Positions 12,982 to 22,088 of a stretch of DNA of 64,000 bases are shown piece by piece. The DNA is from Verrucomicrobiota bacterium. GTDB lineage: Bacteria > Verrucomicrobiota > Verrucomicrobiia > Chthoniobacterales > UBA6821. Numbering within the stretch: the first letter of the stretch is position 1; the number at the start of each line of letters is the position of its first letter. A program made the position numbers and the translations under genes. Under the pieces are notes generated by a model. That model made no database searches, was not told the DNA's origin, and was given only the letters and a program-made list of their open reading frames with translations. The DNA is taken from the NCBI GenBank assembly GCA_021413925.1, contig JAIOPL010000015.1:124256-188255 (forward strand). Direction: 5' to 3'.

Positions 12982-15900
12982 ATGAAGTTTAACGAGGATT
13001 CCAGGGTCAAGATCCCAGCTATCCTCCATCTCACGAGGCTGGGCTACACCTATCTGTCCCTAAAGGGGCTGGAGTGGGATGCGTCGAGCAACATCGTCCC
13101 CTCGATTTTTCGCAAGAGCGTCTCCTCCCTGAATCCCCAGGCCTCGACTCACGAGATCGACAACGAGCTGTCAAAGCTGGATCTCCTCTTGGACAACGAG
13201 GATCTGGGTAAGCAGTTCTACGAGAGGATTACCCAAACCTCTGGATTGAAGATTATCGACTTCGACAATTTCAATCGGAACTCCTTCCATGTGGTGACCG
13301 AGTACACCTGTAAGAAGGATGACGAAGAGTTCCGCCCTGACATCACTCTGCTGGTCAATGGACTTCCTCTCGTTTTCATCGAGGTGAAGAAACCCAACAA
13401 CCGCGATGGCATTCTCGCCGAGCGTAAACGAATCGCCACGCGATTTCAGAACCCCAAATTCCGACGCTTCATCAATGCCACCCAGCTCATGGTGTTCTCG
13501 AACAACATGGAGTACGACGATGGTTCGCCTGAGCCTCTCGAGGGAGCATTCTACGCATCCACCTCCTATTCGGAGCCCAAGTTCAATTACTTCCGTGAGG
13601 AAGAGAGCCTGAACCTCGACGAGATACTGGGACCGCTCTCCCAGGGAACCGAAGATTTTGTTCTCTCAGACAACAATCTCATCAGCATCAGACACTCGCC
13701 TGAGTTCGAGACCAATAAGAGACAGGGCACCCCCACCAACCGCCTCAGCACCTCCCTCTTATCCCGTGATCGCTTGGCCTTCCTCCTCCGCTATGGGATC
13801 GCCTATGTGCGGACTGAAGCCGGTATCGAGAAACACATCATGCGGTACCCCCAGATATTCGCCACCAAGGCGATTGCCCAGAAAATCGATCAGGGAGTCC
13901 GCAAAGGCATCATCTGGCACACACAGGGTAGTGGGAAGACGGCTTTGGCCTTCTACAATGTTCATCACCTCACCGACTATTTTCGGAAGAAAGAGACCAT
14001 TCCAAAATTCTACTTCATCGTCGATCGCCTCGATCTTCTCGATCAGGCCAGCCGGGAGTTTCGGAGTCGGGGGCTGATTGTCCACAACATCAGTTCCAAG
14101 GAAGAGTTTGCCGCTGACATCAAGTCGAGCTTGGCGATCCACAACGACTCAGGAAAGCCGGAGATTACCGTCGTGAACATCCAGCGCTTCGAGGATGACC
14201 CCGATGTCATCAGGGGAACGGATTACGCCCTAGGCCTTCAGAGGATCTACTTTCTGGATGAAGTCCACCGGAGCTACAACCCCGAGGGTAGCTTCCTTGC
14301 GAATCTCAACCAATCCGATCCTGACGCCATCAAAATAGGACTCACCGGCACCCCTCTGCTCAAGGCGGCACTCCCTGCTCAGAAACAATCCGATGGGACC
14401 CCTTCTGGAAAAAAGACTTACAACTCTCGAGTACTCTTCGGGGATTACATTCACAAGTACTACTACAATCGCTCGGTAGCCGACGGCTATACCCTCCGTC
14501 TGATCAGGGAAGAGATCGAGACGCAGTACAAACTTGAACTCAAAGAGGCTCTTGAGCAGATCAAGGTGCTGAAGGGTAGTAACAACCGAACCCTTCTCTA
14601 CGCTCACGAGAAGTTCGTTGATCCGATGCTTACCTACATCGTTGATGATTTTGAAAATGCTCGGCTCATGAAGGGCGACACGTCAGTGGGAGCCATGGTC
14701 ATTTGTGATTCTGCAGAGCAGGCGAGAGAGATGGCTCGGCTGTTTGAGAAGAAATATGCCTCCCTGAGCTCTCCGATGATTGCTGAGGATGTTCCGCTCG
14801 CCTATGCCGCAGAGCCTCCCTCCCTCTACGCGCTTCCCGATCGCACGGTCACCTCATGCGCCCTCATTCTTCATGATGCAGGCACCAAGGAGGAGCGAAA
14901 GACCCTTGTGGAGAAATTCAAGGAGGGGAAGATCGATATCCTCTTTGTCTACAACATGCTTCTCACGGGGTTTGACGCAGCCCGGCTGAAAAAGCTCTAC
15001 CTTGGTCGTACGATCAAGGACCACAACCTTCTCCAGGCCCTCACACGGGTGAATAGACCCTATAAATCGCACCGCTACGGCTACGTTGTAGATTTCGTCG
15101 ATATCACTTCAGAGTTCGAAAAGACCAATAAGGACTACTTCGACGAGCTCCAGTCAGAGTTGGGTGACGAGCTGCAGAACTACTCCAATCTCTTCAAGAC
15201 CGAGGAGGAGATCATCGCGGACATCGATGCGATCAAGGATGCCCTCTTTCACTTCGACATTGGAAATGCCGAGACCTTTTCACAGCAGATCAGTCAGATC
15301 GAGGACCGATCCGAGATGCGCACGATTCTCAAGGCTCTCAACGATGCCAAGAGCCTCTACAACCTGATTCGTCTCTCTGGCCGCTACGAACTCCTCGCCC
15401 AGCTTGATTTTCGGAAGCTCAATCAGCTCTTTACCGAGGCAAACAACCGCCTGGCACTTCTCAATCAGCGCGAAGCCCTCGAGCATGCTGATGAGAACGT
15501 GAACATCCTGAACATCGCCCTTGAGGATATTCTCTTCAAGTTCCGCAAGGTCTCCGAGTCTGAGATGGTGATTGCTGACGAGCTGAGGGAAAACCTTCGA
15601 CGCACCCGCGAGGGGCTAGGTGGCAACTTCGACCCTGGTGATCCAGCCTTCATAACCCTGAAGGAAGAGCTCGAGCGCATCTTCCTGAAGAAAAACCTCT
15701 CTGAGATCTCCCAGGGGGAAATGGTTCAAAACATCGCCACCCTGAAAGGAATTGATGTCCGAGCCCGAGAGTTGGAGCGCAAGAACCAGTTGTTGCGGGC
15801 TAAATACGCGAATGACGAAAAGTACGCCCGCCTCCATAAGCGCCTCCTAGAGAAAGGCGAGCCAACCGACAATGAGAGGAAGCTCTTCGAGGCCCTCAGC

Positions 15901-16110
15901 GCCTTCAAGGCCGAGGCCGACGCTCGTATCTCCCAGAACTCCCGAATCCTGACCAACGAAGCCTTTGCGAAGGCCGAGATGACACGAATCATCATCGACC
16001 AGCTCAAAAACAAACACCACCTTCCCCTGACCGCGGAAAGCACCCAGTTCATTAACTCCCTCGTCATGAAGGAGTACCTGGCTGAATTTCACGGCGTCCA
16101 AGCCGCATGA
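12982..16110 (+). CDS. hsdR: Type I restriction enzyme, R (endonuclease/translocase) subunit
   Basis: The 1042-residue motor subunit of a type I restriction system. The N-terminal nuclease has D120, E134 and K136 in PDI...IEVKK, the PD-(D/E)xK pattern. The SF2 helicase part shows Walker A HTQGSGKT (313-320, K319), DEVH at 426-429 and GLTGTP at 453-458, followed by motif VI-like LTRVNRP. The C-terminal third is a helical domain expected to bind HsdM. It overlaps hsdM by 4 bp (ATGA), implying translational coupling. Length matches the EcoR124-type family, and no frameshift is seen, so the enzyme is probably active. Confidence 0.95.
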   Translation: MKFNEDSRVKIPAILHLTRLGYTYLSLKGLEWDASSNIVPSIFRKSVSSLNPQASTHEIDNELSKLDLLLDNEDLGKQFYERITQTSGLKIIDFDNFNRNSFHVVTEYTCKKDDEEFRPDITLLVNGLPLVFIEVKKPNNRDGILAERKRIATRFQNPKFRRFINATQLMVFSNNMEYDDGSPEPLEGAFYASTSYSEPKFNYFREEESLNLDEILGPLSQGTEDFVLSDNNLISIRHSPEFETNKRQGTPTNRLSTSLLSRDRLAFLLRYGIAYVRTEAGIEKHIMRYPQIFATKAIAQKIDQGVRKGIIWHTQGSGKTALAFYNVHHLTDYFRKKETIPKFYFIVDRLDLLDQASREFRSRGLIVHNISSKEEFAADIKSSLAIHNDSGKPEITVVNIQRFEDDPDVIRGTDYALGLQRIYFLDEVHRSYNPEGSFLANLNQSDPDAIKIGLTGTPLLKAALPAQKQSDGTPSGKKTYNSRVLFGDYIHKYYYNRSVADGYTLRLIREEIETQYKLELKEALEQIKVLKGSNNRTLLYAHEKFVDPMLTYIVDDFENARLMKGDTSVGAMVICDSAEQAREMARLFEKKYASLSSPMIAEDVPLAYAAEPPSLYALPDRTVTSCALILHDAGTKEERKTLVEKFKEGKIDILFVYNMLLTGFDAARLKKLYLGRTIKDHNLLQALTRVNRPYKSHRYGYVVDFVDITSEFEKTNKDYFDELQSELGDELQNYSNLFKTEEEIIADIDAIKDALFHFDIGNAETFSQQISQIEDRSEMRTILKALNDAKSLYNLIRLSGRYELLAQLDFRKLNQLFTEANNRLALLNQREALEHADENVNILNIALEDILFKFRKVSESEMVIADELRENLRRTREGLGGNFDPGDPAFITLKEELERIFLKKNLSEISQGEMVQNIATLKGIDVRARELERKNQLLRAKYANDEKYARLHKRLLEKGEPTDNERKLFEALSAFKAEADARISQNSRILTNEAFAKAEMTRIIIDQLKNKHHLPLTAESTQFINSLVMKEYLAEFHGVQAA

Positions 16111-17726
16111 CATCCCAAGAATTCAAAACAAGGGCGACCGCCCTCATCGACGACCTTAAAGGCGTCTGTGCCAACTACGGCCTCGGAAACGACGGTAACG
16201 AGTTCAAGATCATCACTCAGATCTTCCTCTACAAGTTCCTGAACGACAAATTCGCCCACGAGGTGAAGCGGATTGAGCCTTCGCTTACCAAGGCTGAATC
16301 TTGGGAGGAGGCCCTCCATCAAAAGTCAGCGGACGAATACGAGCTACTCCTCATGCAGCTCGGGGCTGATACAGCTCGGCTCCGGCCCGAGCACTTCCTC
16401 TCTAGTCTGTGGAGCAAGCAGAACGACGACAACTTCGCTGCTACCCTTGATTCCACCCTGCTGAGTATCGCCACGCTGAATTCCGACATCTTCTCCGTCA
16501 TGACCAATGACGGCCAGAAGATCGTCCTCTTCGAGGCAGTCACCCAGTATGTCGCTTCCCAACGTGACGATTTTGCCAAGGCAATCATCAATAAGCTGAT
16601 CCCCTTCAGCTTCGAGCACATCTTCGCTGAGAAGTTCGACTTCTACGCCACCCTCTTCGAGTACCTGATTAAGGACTACAATAAGGACGGAGGCGGCAAA
16701 TACGCCGAGTACTATACTCCCCATGCCGTGGCGAAGATCATGGCCTCCTGCCTTGTGCCTGAAGAGGTACAGAATGTCACCTGCTACGACCCCTCGGCTG
16801 GCTCCGGTACCCTCCTCATGAATCTCGCCCATGCCATTGGCGAGGATCGCTGCACCATCTACACCCAAGACATCTCCCAGAAGTCCTCGAGCCTGCTCCG
16901 GCTTAATCTCATCCTCAATAACTTGGTCCACTCGATTCCCCACGTGATCCAGGGGAATACGATCCTGGAGCCCTATCATAAAGAGGATGGCGGTCATGAC
17001 CTGCGGAAGTTCGACTTCATCGTCTCCAATCCGCCGTTCAAGCTGGATTTCTCCGACTTCCGCGACCAGCTCGACAGCAAGGCTAACCAGCAGCGCTTCT
17101 TTGCCGGCATACCGAACGTCCCCAAAAAGGATAAGGACAAGATGGCTATCTACCTTCTCTTTCTTCAACACATCATCCATTCCCTCGCAAAGAATGGAAG
17201 GGCGGCTGTGGTCGTCCCCACCGGGTTCATCACAGCCCAGTCAGGCATAGAGAAGGGAATCCGAGAGCACCTCGTGAAGCATAAAATGCTCGGGGGAGTC
17301 GTCTCGATGCCGAGCAACATCTTCGCCACGACCGGCACCAACGTCTCGATCCTCTTCCTGGATGCTATGAATAAGGAGGATGTCATCCTTATTGACGCTT
17401 CCAACCTTGGAGAGAAGGTCAAAGAGGGAAAGAATCAGAAGACACTTCTTAGCTCAGAGGAGGAGCTCCGGATCATCCAGACATTCAATGCGAAGCAAGC
17501 CATTGAGGATTTTTCCGTCGTCGTCAGCTACGAGGAGATCGAGGCCAAGAACTATTCACTGAGCGCTGGGCAGTATTTTGATGTCAAGGTAGAGCACGCG
17601 AATATTACACCAGATGAGTTTGATGAGAGGCTTTCCGATCATCGAATAGCCTTAAAAAAACTGTTTCTAAAAACTAGAGATTTGGAATCACAGATAGAAA
17701 AGAATCTAAATAAATTGCACCTGTGA
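16107..17726 (+). CDS. hsdM: Type I restriction enzyme, M (adenine methyltransferase) subunit
   Basis: An N6-adenine methyltransferase of 539 residues. The helical HsdM N-terminal domain covers roughly residues 8-145. The SAM-binding motif I is DPSAGSGTLL (228-237) and the catalytic motif IV is NPPF at 308-311. The gene overlaps both hsdR and hsdS by 4 bp, giving a strictly coupled hsdR-hsdM-hsdS order. From about 17580 to the stop the sequence becomes clearly more A+T-rich than the body of the gene, as does the adjacent start of hsdS, suggesting past allele exchange at this end. Confidence 0.95.
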   Translation: MTSQEFKTRATALIDDLKGVCANYGLGNDGNEFKIITQIFLYKFLNDKFAHEVKRIEPSLTKAESWEEALHQKSADEYELLLMQLGADTARLRPEHFLSSLWSKQNDDNFAATLDSTLLSIATLNSDIFSVMTNDGQKIVLFEAVTQYVASQRDDFAKAIINKLIPFSFEHIFAEKFDFYATLFEYLIKDYNKDGGGKYAEYYTPHAVAKIMASCLVPEEVQNVTCYDPSAGSGTLLMNLAHAIGEDRCTIYTQDISQKSSSLLRLNLILNNLVHSIPHVIQGNTILEPYHKEDGGHDLRKFDFIVSNPPFKLDFSDFRDQLDSKANQQRFFAGIPNVPKKDKDKMAIYLLFLQHIIHSLAKNGRAAVVVPTGFITAQSGIEKGIREHLVKHKMLGGVVSMPSNIFATTGTNVSILFLDAMNKEDVILIDASNLGEKVKEGKNQKTLLSSEEELRIIQTFNAKQAIEDFSVVVSYEEIEAKNYSLSAGQYFDVKVEHANITPDEFDERLSDHRIALKKLFLKTRDLESQIEKNLNKLHL

Positions 17727-19006
17727 AAGCAGAATACTTGAAAATCGGAGATTTTTCTGAAGTCTTCGATGGGCCCCATGCAACGCCTACTAAAACGGAT
17801 AAGGGGCCCTACTATCTCAGTATCTCAAGTCTTGAGAATGGAAACCTTGAGTTGAATAAGTCTGCACATCTCAGTTCCAAGGATTTTGAGAAGTGGACAA
17901 AAAGGGTAGTTCCTAGAAAGGGAGACCTCCTATTTTCATATGAAACCCGACTTGGAGAAGCGGCCTTAATGCCGGATGGCATACAAGCCTGTTTGGGCAG
18001 AAGAATGGGCATTCTACGACCAGATACCTCAAAAATATCTTCTGAGTTTCTTCTCTACTCATATCTATCTCCCGAGTTTCAAAATATAATAAAGGCTAAT
18101 ACAATCACAGGAGCTACGGTTGATCGGATCCCGCTTACGGATATGCCAACCTTTCGGATGCGAGTTCCTGAACTAAAAAAACAGGAGAATATCGTCTCGG
18201 TCCTCTCAACGCTTGATGCCAAGATCGAGCTTAACAACCAAATCAATGCCGAGTTAGAGGGGGTGGCGAAGCTGCTCTACGACTACTGGTTTGTGCAGTT
18301 TGATTTTCCGATCACTGCCGATCAAGCCGCAGCAATGGGAAAACCCAAGCTCGAAGGCAAACCCTACCGCGCTTCCGGCGGAAAGATGGTCTACAACGAA
18401 AAGCTCAAACGCGAGATTCCCGAGGGATGGGCTGACGGAAATATTTTGGCTGTTTCGGATATTGGCGGTGGTGCCACTCCAAGCAAAAAAGTACCCGAGT
18501 TCTGGGGTGGGGAGGTCCCTTTCTTCACGCCGACAGACGCCAAGAGTGAACCATTCTGCCTCGATACGGAGGATCATTTATCCAATCTCGGGTTGAAGAA
18601 CAATTCCACTCGTCTTTACCCTAAGGGCACGCTTTTCATAACCGCACGCGGATCAGTGGGAAAAGCTATGATTATCTCAAAGGAGATGGCGATGAATCAA
18701 TCTTGCTACGCCTTGTCCCCCCACGATGGAGTAGGCTCCGCCTTTCTTTACTTCCATACGCTGAGCCTTATGGACTATTTGCACGCAAAATCTAGCGGCT
18801 CAGTTTTTAATTCTATAGTGACAAACGACATTAACTTCACTCCCGCTGTCGTGCCTGCAACACAGCAACTCGTTACCTTCGATAAAGTCACAGAGCCCAT
18901 GTATGAATCCATACTGAACCATCAAGAGCAAAACCAAGAACTCACCCAACTCCGCGACTGGCTTCTCCCCATGCTCATGAACGGCCAAGTCACTGTGGGT
19001 TCATAG
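17723..19006 (+). CDS. hsdS: Type I restriction enzyme, S (DNA specificity) subunit
   Basis: A 427-residue specificity subunit with two target recognition domains. TRD1 occupies about residues 1-150. The central conserved coiled region follows at about 158-195 (VLSTLDAKIELNNQINAELE). TRD2 spans about 225-375 (starting near IPEGWADGNILAVSDIGGGATPS), and the distal conserved helix ends the protein (NQELTQLRDWLLPMLMNGQV). The start is GTG in a 4-bp overlap with hsdM. TRD1 DNA is A+T-rich compared with TRD2 and with hsdR, consistent with TRD swapping. The recognition sequence cannot be read from the gene. Confidence 0.93.
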   Translation: MKAEYLKIGDFSEVFDGPHATPTKTDKGPYYLSISSLENGNLELNKSAHLSSKDFEKWTKRVVPRKGDLLFSYETRLGEAALMPDGIQACLGRRMGILRPDTSKISSEFLLYSYLSPEFQNIIKANTITGATVDRIPLTDMPTFRMRVPELKKQENIVSVLSTLDAKIELNNQINAELEGVAKLLYDYWFVQFDFPITADQAAAMGKPKLEGKPYRASGGKMVYNEKLKREIPEGWADGNILAVSDIGGGATPSKKVPEFWGGEVPFFTPTDAKSEPFCLDTEDHLSNLGLKNNSTRLYPKGTLFITARGSVGKAMIISKEMAMNQSCYALSPHDGVGSAFLYFHTLSLMDYLHAKSSGSVFNSIVTNDINFTPAVVPATQQLVTFDKVTEPMYESILNHQEQNQELTQLRDWLLPMLMNGQVTVGS

Positions 19007-19138
19007 GGGAAAGTAGATCAACATGAGATCCTCTTTTCAGGCAACATTCAGCACTCCTCGCGAGGTGATCTGGGATGAGGCCATTAGGACACTCTCTGGT
19101 ACTAAGGAGATTCATGAGTTGAGGAACGTTCTCTTCTG

Positions 19139-20305
19139 TTACTTGAGCCGGATCTTTCCGATGTCGCGAAGCGGGAGTGCGGTGATCTTCTCTGTGAGGG
19201 GGTAGCTCTTTTCTCCCGGATAGAGCACCCAGAGATGTTCCAGGTCGAGGCTCTCGATGGCGCTGTGCATTGATTTGGAGGTGGATGGGGCATCGGCGCA
19301 TTTGAATTCAAATCCCCACTTCTTCCCTCCACGCAGGAGCAGGAGGTCGAGTTCCGCCCCGCCTTGTGTGGCCCAGAAATAGGCATCCTTTTCCCCGTGA
19401 GCGATCAGCGTCTGCTCCAAGGCGAACCCTTCCCAACTTGCGCCATAGCGCGGATGGGCTCGGAGGGACTGCATATCCTCGATTCCGAGCAGGTGATTCA
19501 GCACGCCGCTGTCACGGAGGTAGACTTTGGGAGACTTCACCTGTCGTTTGCCGATGTTCTCGTGCCACGGCTGAAGAACCCGTGCCATGAAGGTTCCCGA
19601 AAGCAGGTCGCGATAGTGATTCGCGGTGAGTGGGCTCACTCCCATGGATCGGCCGATCTCCGAGGCATTCCAGACCTGCCCATGATAATGGGCCATCATG
19701 GTCCAGAATCTGCCGAGCGTCGCCGGGGGGATCCTGATCCCGAGAGAAGGAATATCACGCTCGAGAAAGGTCGTGCGAAAGCCTTCGATCCAACGTTCTG
19801 CCGCTGCATCGGAATCGGCACAGTAGCTTCTCGGGAAGCCTCCCCTGAGCCAGAGCTTGTCCTGATGACTCGCGTTGACCTCCTCGAGAGAGAACCCCGG
19901 CACCGGCACGAACTGGATCCGTCCCGCGAGTGACTCCGAAACGCCTTTCACCAGATCAGGGGAGGCGCTTCCGAGAAGCAGAAAGCGTCCCGACTGGCGT
20001 GAGTCATCGCAGAGCGGTCGCAGAATCTCGAAGAGCTCCGGCATCCGCTGCACCTCATCGATGACCACCAATCCCTTGCAGGATCGAAGGGTGAGTTCTG
20101 GGGTTGCCTCCAAAGGGGCACGGCTTGTGGGACTCTCCAGATCAAACAGTGTGGTCGAGTCTCCCAGCGTAGCGCACACCTCCTTGGCCAGTGTGGTCTT
20201 GCCTACCTGACGGGCTCCAAGCAACGCCACGGCTGGGGATTCCTGGATGCGCTGGGAAATCTTACTGAGAAGCTTTGTCCTTGGTATAGATCCTGACATA
20301 TCCAT
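19139..20305 (-). CDS. AAA-family ATPase with DUF4143 C-terminal domain
   Basis: A 388-residue ATPase of the widespread AAA/DUF4143 group. Walker A is GARQVGKTT at 30-38 and Walker B is LVVIDEVQ at 79-86 (D83, E84). The sensor-1 region (RFLLLGSASPDLVKG) follows. The C-terminal domain carries the DUF4143 pattern ending in a WGFEFKCAD segment that resembles a nuclease-like E-x-K motif. The biological role of this family is unsettled. It is transcribed toward hsdS and ends 133 bp from it, so it belongs to the same accessory region without being part of the hsd operon. Confidence 0.85.
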   Translation of the reverse strand: MDMSGSIPRTKLLSKISQRIQESPAVALLGARQVGKTTLAKEVCATLGDSTTLFDLESPTSRAPLEATPELTLRSCKGLVVIDEVQRMPELFEILRPLCDDSRQSGRFLLLGSASPDLVKGVSESLAGRIQFVPVPGFSLEEVNASHQDKLWLRGGFPRSYCADSDAAAERWIEGFRTTFLERDIPSLGIRIPPATLGRFWTMMAHYHGQVWNASEIGRSMGVSPLTANHYRDLLSGTFMARVLQPWHENIGKRQVKSPKVYLRDSGVLNHLLGIEDMQSLRAHPRYGASWEGFALEQTLIAHGEKDAYFWATQGGAELDLLLLRGGKKWGFEFKCADAPSTSKSMHSAIESLDLEHLWVLYPGEKSYPLTEKITALPLRDIGKIRLK

Positions 20306-20484
20306 ATACTATCTATTGATATACAAGGATAATAGCTAAATCTTAGAGTGATCCGATTGTTTTTTAGCTATTCTTGTGGATACGCCTGTGAAGGGCCAGA
20401 AATTCCCCAAGTCTATCCAATGGGAAGTGATGGGAGTTTTTTTAGCACTTCAATGCTTCTGGTATCTCGCTATCATAACGATTC

Positions 20485-21144
20485 ATGGCACAAGCCGGTC
20501 TTTTCATCACATTCGAGGGTTCGGAGGGGTGTGGCAAATCCACCCAGATTCGTCGCCTTTCTGAATTTCTGCGTTCCTTGGAACGTGAGGTGGTCGTGCT
20601 GAGGGAGCCGGGCGGCACTCCCATCGGCGAGTCGATCCGGAATCTACTCCAGTATGACGAGTCTGCCGGAGCGATGACGCCTGAGGCTGAGTTGCTCCTG
20701 TTTGCCGCCAGCCGCGCCCAGTTGGTGAGAGAAGTCATTAGGCCTGCCCTGGCCCGAGGAGCGGTTGTTTTGTGCGATCGGTTCCTCGATTCCACAACGG
20801 TCTACCAGGGGGTTGCGAGGGCGTTGGATTCGCATGAGGTATCGAGGATCAATGACTTTGCGGTGGGAGAGACGCTTCCCGATCTGACCCTTCTGCTGGA
20901 TCTGGATGCCACCGAGGGGCGTTCCCGCGCCTCCGCGCGGAAGGGACCCGCCGACCGTATGGAGCAGGAGAATGAATCATTCTACGAAGCAGTGCGACAG
21001 GGTTATCTCAAGCTGGCTGCGGAGCATTCCGGACGCTTTGAACTGATCGATGCCTCATCGGATGAGGAGAGTGTGGAGTCTGCCATCAGGAAGGTTCTGA
21101 TGGAGCGTTTTCAGATTCAGGGAGGGGCTCATGGCATTCACTAG
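20485..21144 (+). CDS. tmk: Thymidylate kinase
   Basis: Converts dTMP to dTDP. The 219-residue product begins with FITFEGSEGCGKST, whose P-loop lysine is K18. The DR(F/Y) motif appears as CDRFLDSTTVYQG, and the LID region contains RKGPADRMEQEN. The gene overlaps the following holB by 14 bp, the common tmk-holB arrangement. The start at 20485 fits the usual short N-terminus before the P-loop. Confidence 0.95.
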   Translation: MAQAGLFITFEGSEGCGKSTQIRRLSEFLRSLEREVVVLREPGGTPIGESIRNLLQYDESAGAMTPEAELLLFAASRAQLVREVIRPALARGAVVLCDRFLDSTTVYQGVARALDSHEVSRINDFAVGETLPDLTLLLDLDATEGRSRASARKGPADRMEQENESFYEAVRQGYLKLAAEHSGRFELIDASSDEESVESAIRKVLMERFQIQGGAHGIH

Positions 21145-22078
21145 GGAAGAAGCCTTCCGTCTGCTGGAGAAGGCCCTTGCGGAGGGGCGCCTCGGTCATG
21201 CCTATCTGATTTCGGGATCCCCCGGATCCGGGGTTCAGGAGTTTGGCAATGAGCTAGCCGCTCTTTTTCTGGGTTCAGGCGAAATCACCGTGGAGAAGGA
21301 TCCCGACTTCCATGCTATCGAACCAGAATCCAAATCCCGCAAACTCCTCACCGAGCAGGTGAGGGAACTGGAGCATGCGATCCACCGCAAGCCAGAGCGA
21401 GGCTCCCGCAAGGTGGCGGTAGTCCGGGATGCGGATCGCCTCATGCCCCAGGCCGCGAATGCATTCCTGAAGACGCTAGAAGAGCCGCCGGATGGGACTC
21501 TCCTGATCCTCACGACGGAACTCCCGGAGGCACTGCTGGAGACCATCCGATCGCGCTGCATCTCCGTGGTCCTGCATTCATCCACTCCCCGTGCGGTGGG
21601 ATCAAGGGAGGAACGTCTCGCGAGGAAACTGACTGAGTTCTTCGGGCCTGGATCGAAAACCGATGCCACGGCTGCCTTCGGCCTCACGCGGGTGTTCCGC
21701 GACCTCATCGAGGAGGTGCGCGAAGAAGCTGCCGAGAGAACCAAGGAGGAGCTGGCAGCGGAGAAGGCTCACTTCGGAAAGACCACCGAGGGAGACTGGG
21801 AGAATCGAGAGGAGGTTCTCAAGGCAAGCTCCGAGGCCGAGGTCCTGCAGGAGCGTTCACTCTTACTCGGAGTAGTGGCTGATTATTTCGGTGGCCTGCT
21901 CCGTAAGATCCATGCCCATCATGAGGGAGACTCCGCGGCATTGGATGAATCCCGAAGACTGATCCGCTCTCTTGATGCTGTGGAAAAGCTCCGAAGCAGT
22001 CTGGAGCGTGGCATTCAGGAGGGGCTCGCCCTGGAGGCGGGATTTCTGGAACTGATGATGGCTTCTAAGCAACAATAA
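21131..22078 (+). CDS. holB: DNA polymerase III delta' subunit
   Basis: A clamp-loader subunit of 315 residues. The Walker A region is degenerate (GSPGSGVQEF), lacking the lysine, as expected for the non-hydrolysing delta' subunit. Conserved delta' segments are present: RKVAVVRDADRLMPQAANAFLKTLEEPP and the SRC-type IRSRC motif. No four-cysteine zinc module is visible in the N-terminal half, unlike E. coli delta'. It overlaps tmk by 14 bp and is followed 10 bp later by proB. Confidence 0.88.
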   Translation: MAFTREEAFRLLEKALAEGRLGHAYLISGSPGSGVQEFGNELAALFLGSGEITVEKDPDFHAIEPESKSRKLLTEQVRELEHAIHRKPERGSRKVAVVRDADRLMPQAANAFLKTLEEPPDGTLLILTTELPEALLETIRSRCISVVLHSSTPRAVGSREERLARKLTEFFGPGSKTDATAAFGLTRVFRDLIEEVREEAAERTKEELAAEKAHFGKTTEGDWENREEVLKASSEAEVLQERSLLLGVVADYFGGLLRKIHAHHEGDSAALDESRRLIRSLDAVEKLRSSLERGIQEGLALEAGFLELMMASKQQ

Positions 22079-22088
22079 CCCGTATCCC

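Noticed and set aside
19023..19205. 60-codon plus-strand frame after hsdS
   Set aside because: It overlaps the 3' end of the AAA/DUF4143 gene on the other strand, lacks an obvious ribosome binding site and shows no family feature.
12982..20305. A larger defence island around the type I restriction operon
   Set aside because: Apart from the AAA/DUF4143 ATPase, whose role is unclear, the flanking genes argS and tmk-holB are housekeeping, so only the hsd operon itself is supported.
20376..20564. 62-codon frame with a hydrophobic stretch upstream of tmk
   Set aside because: It runs 80 bases into tmk in another frame and ends there; no supporting start signal or similarity.
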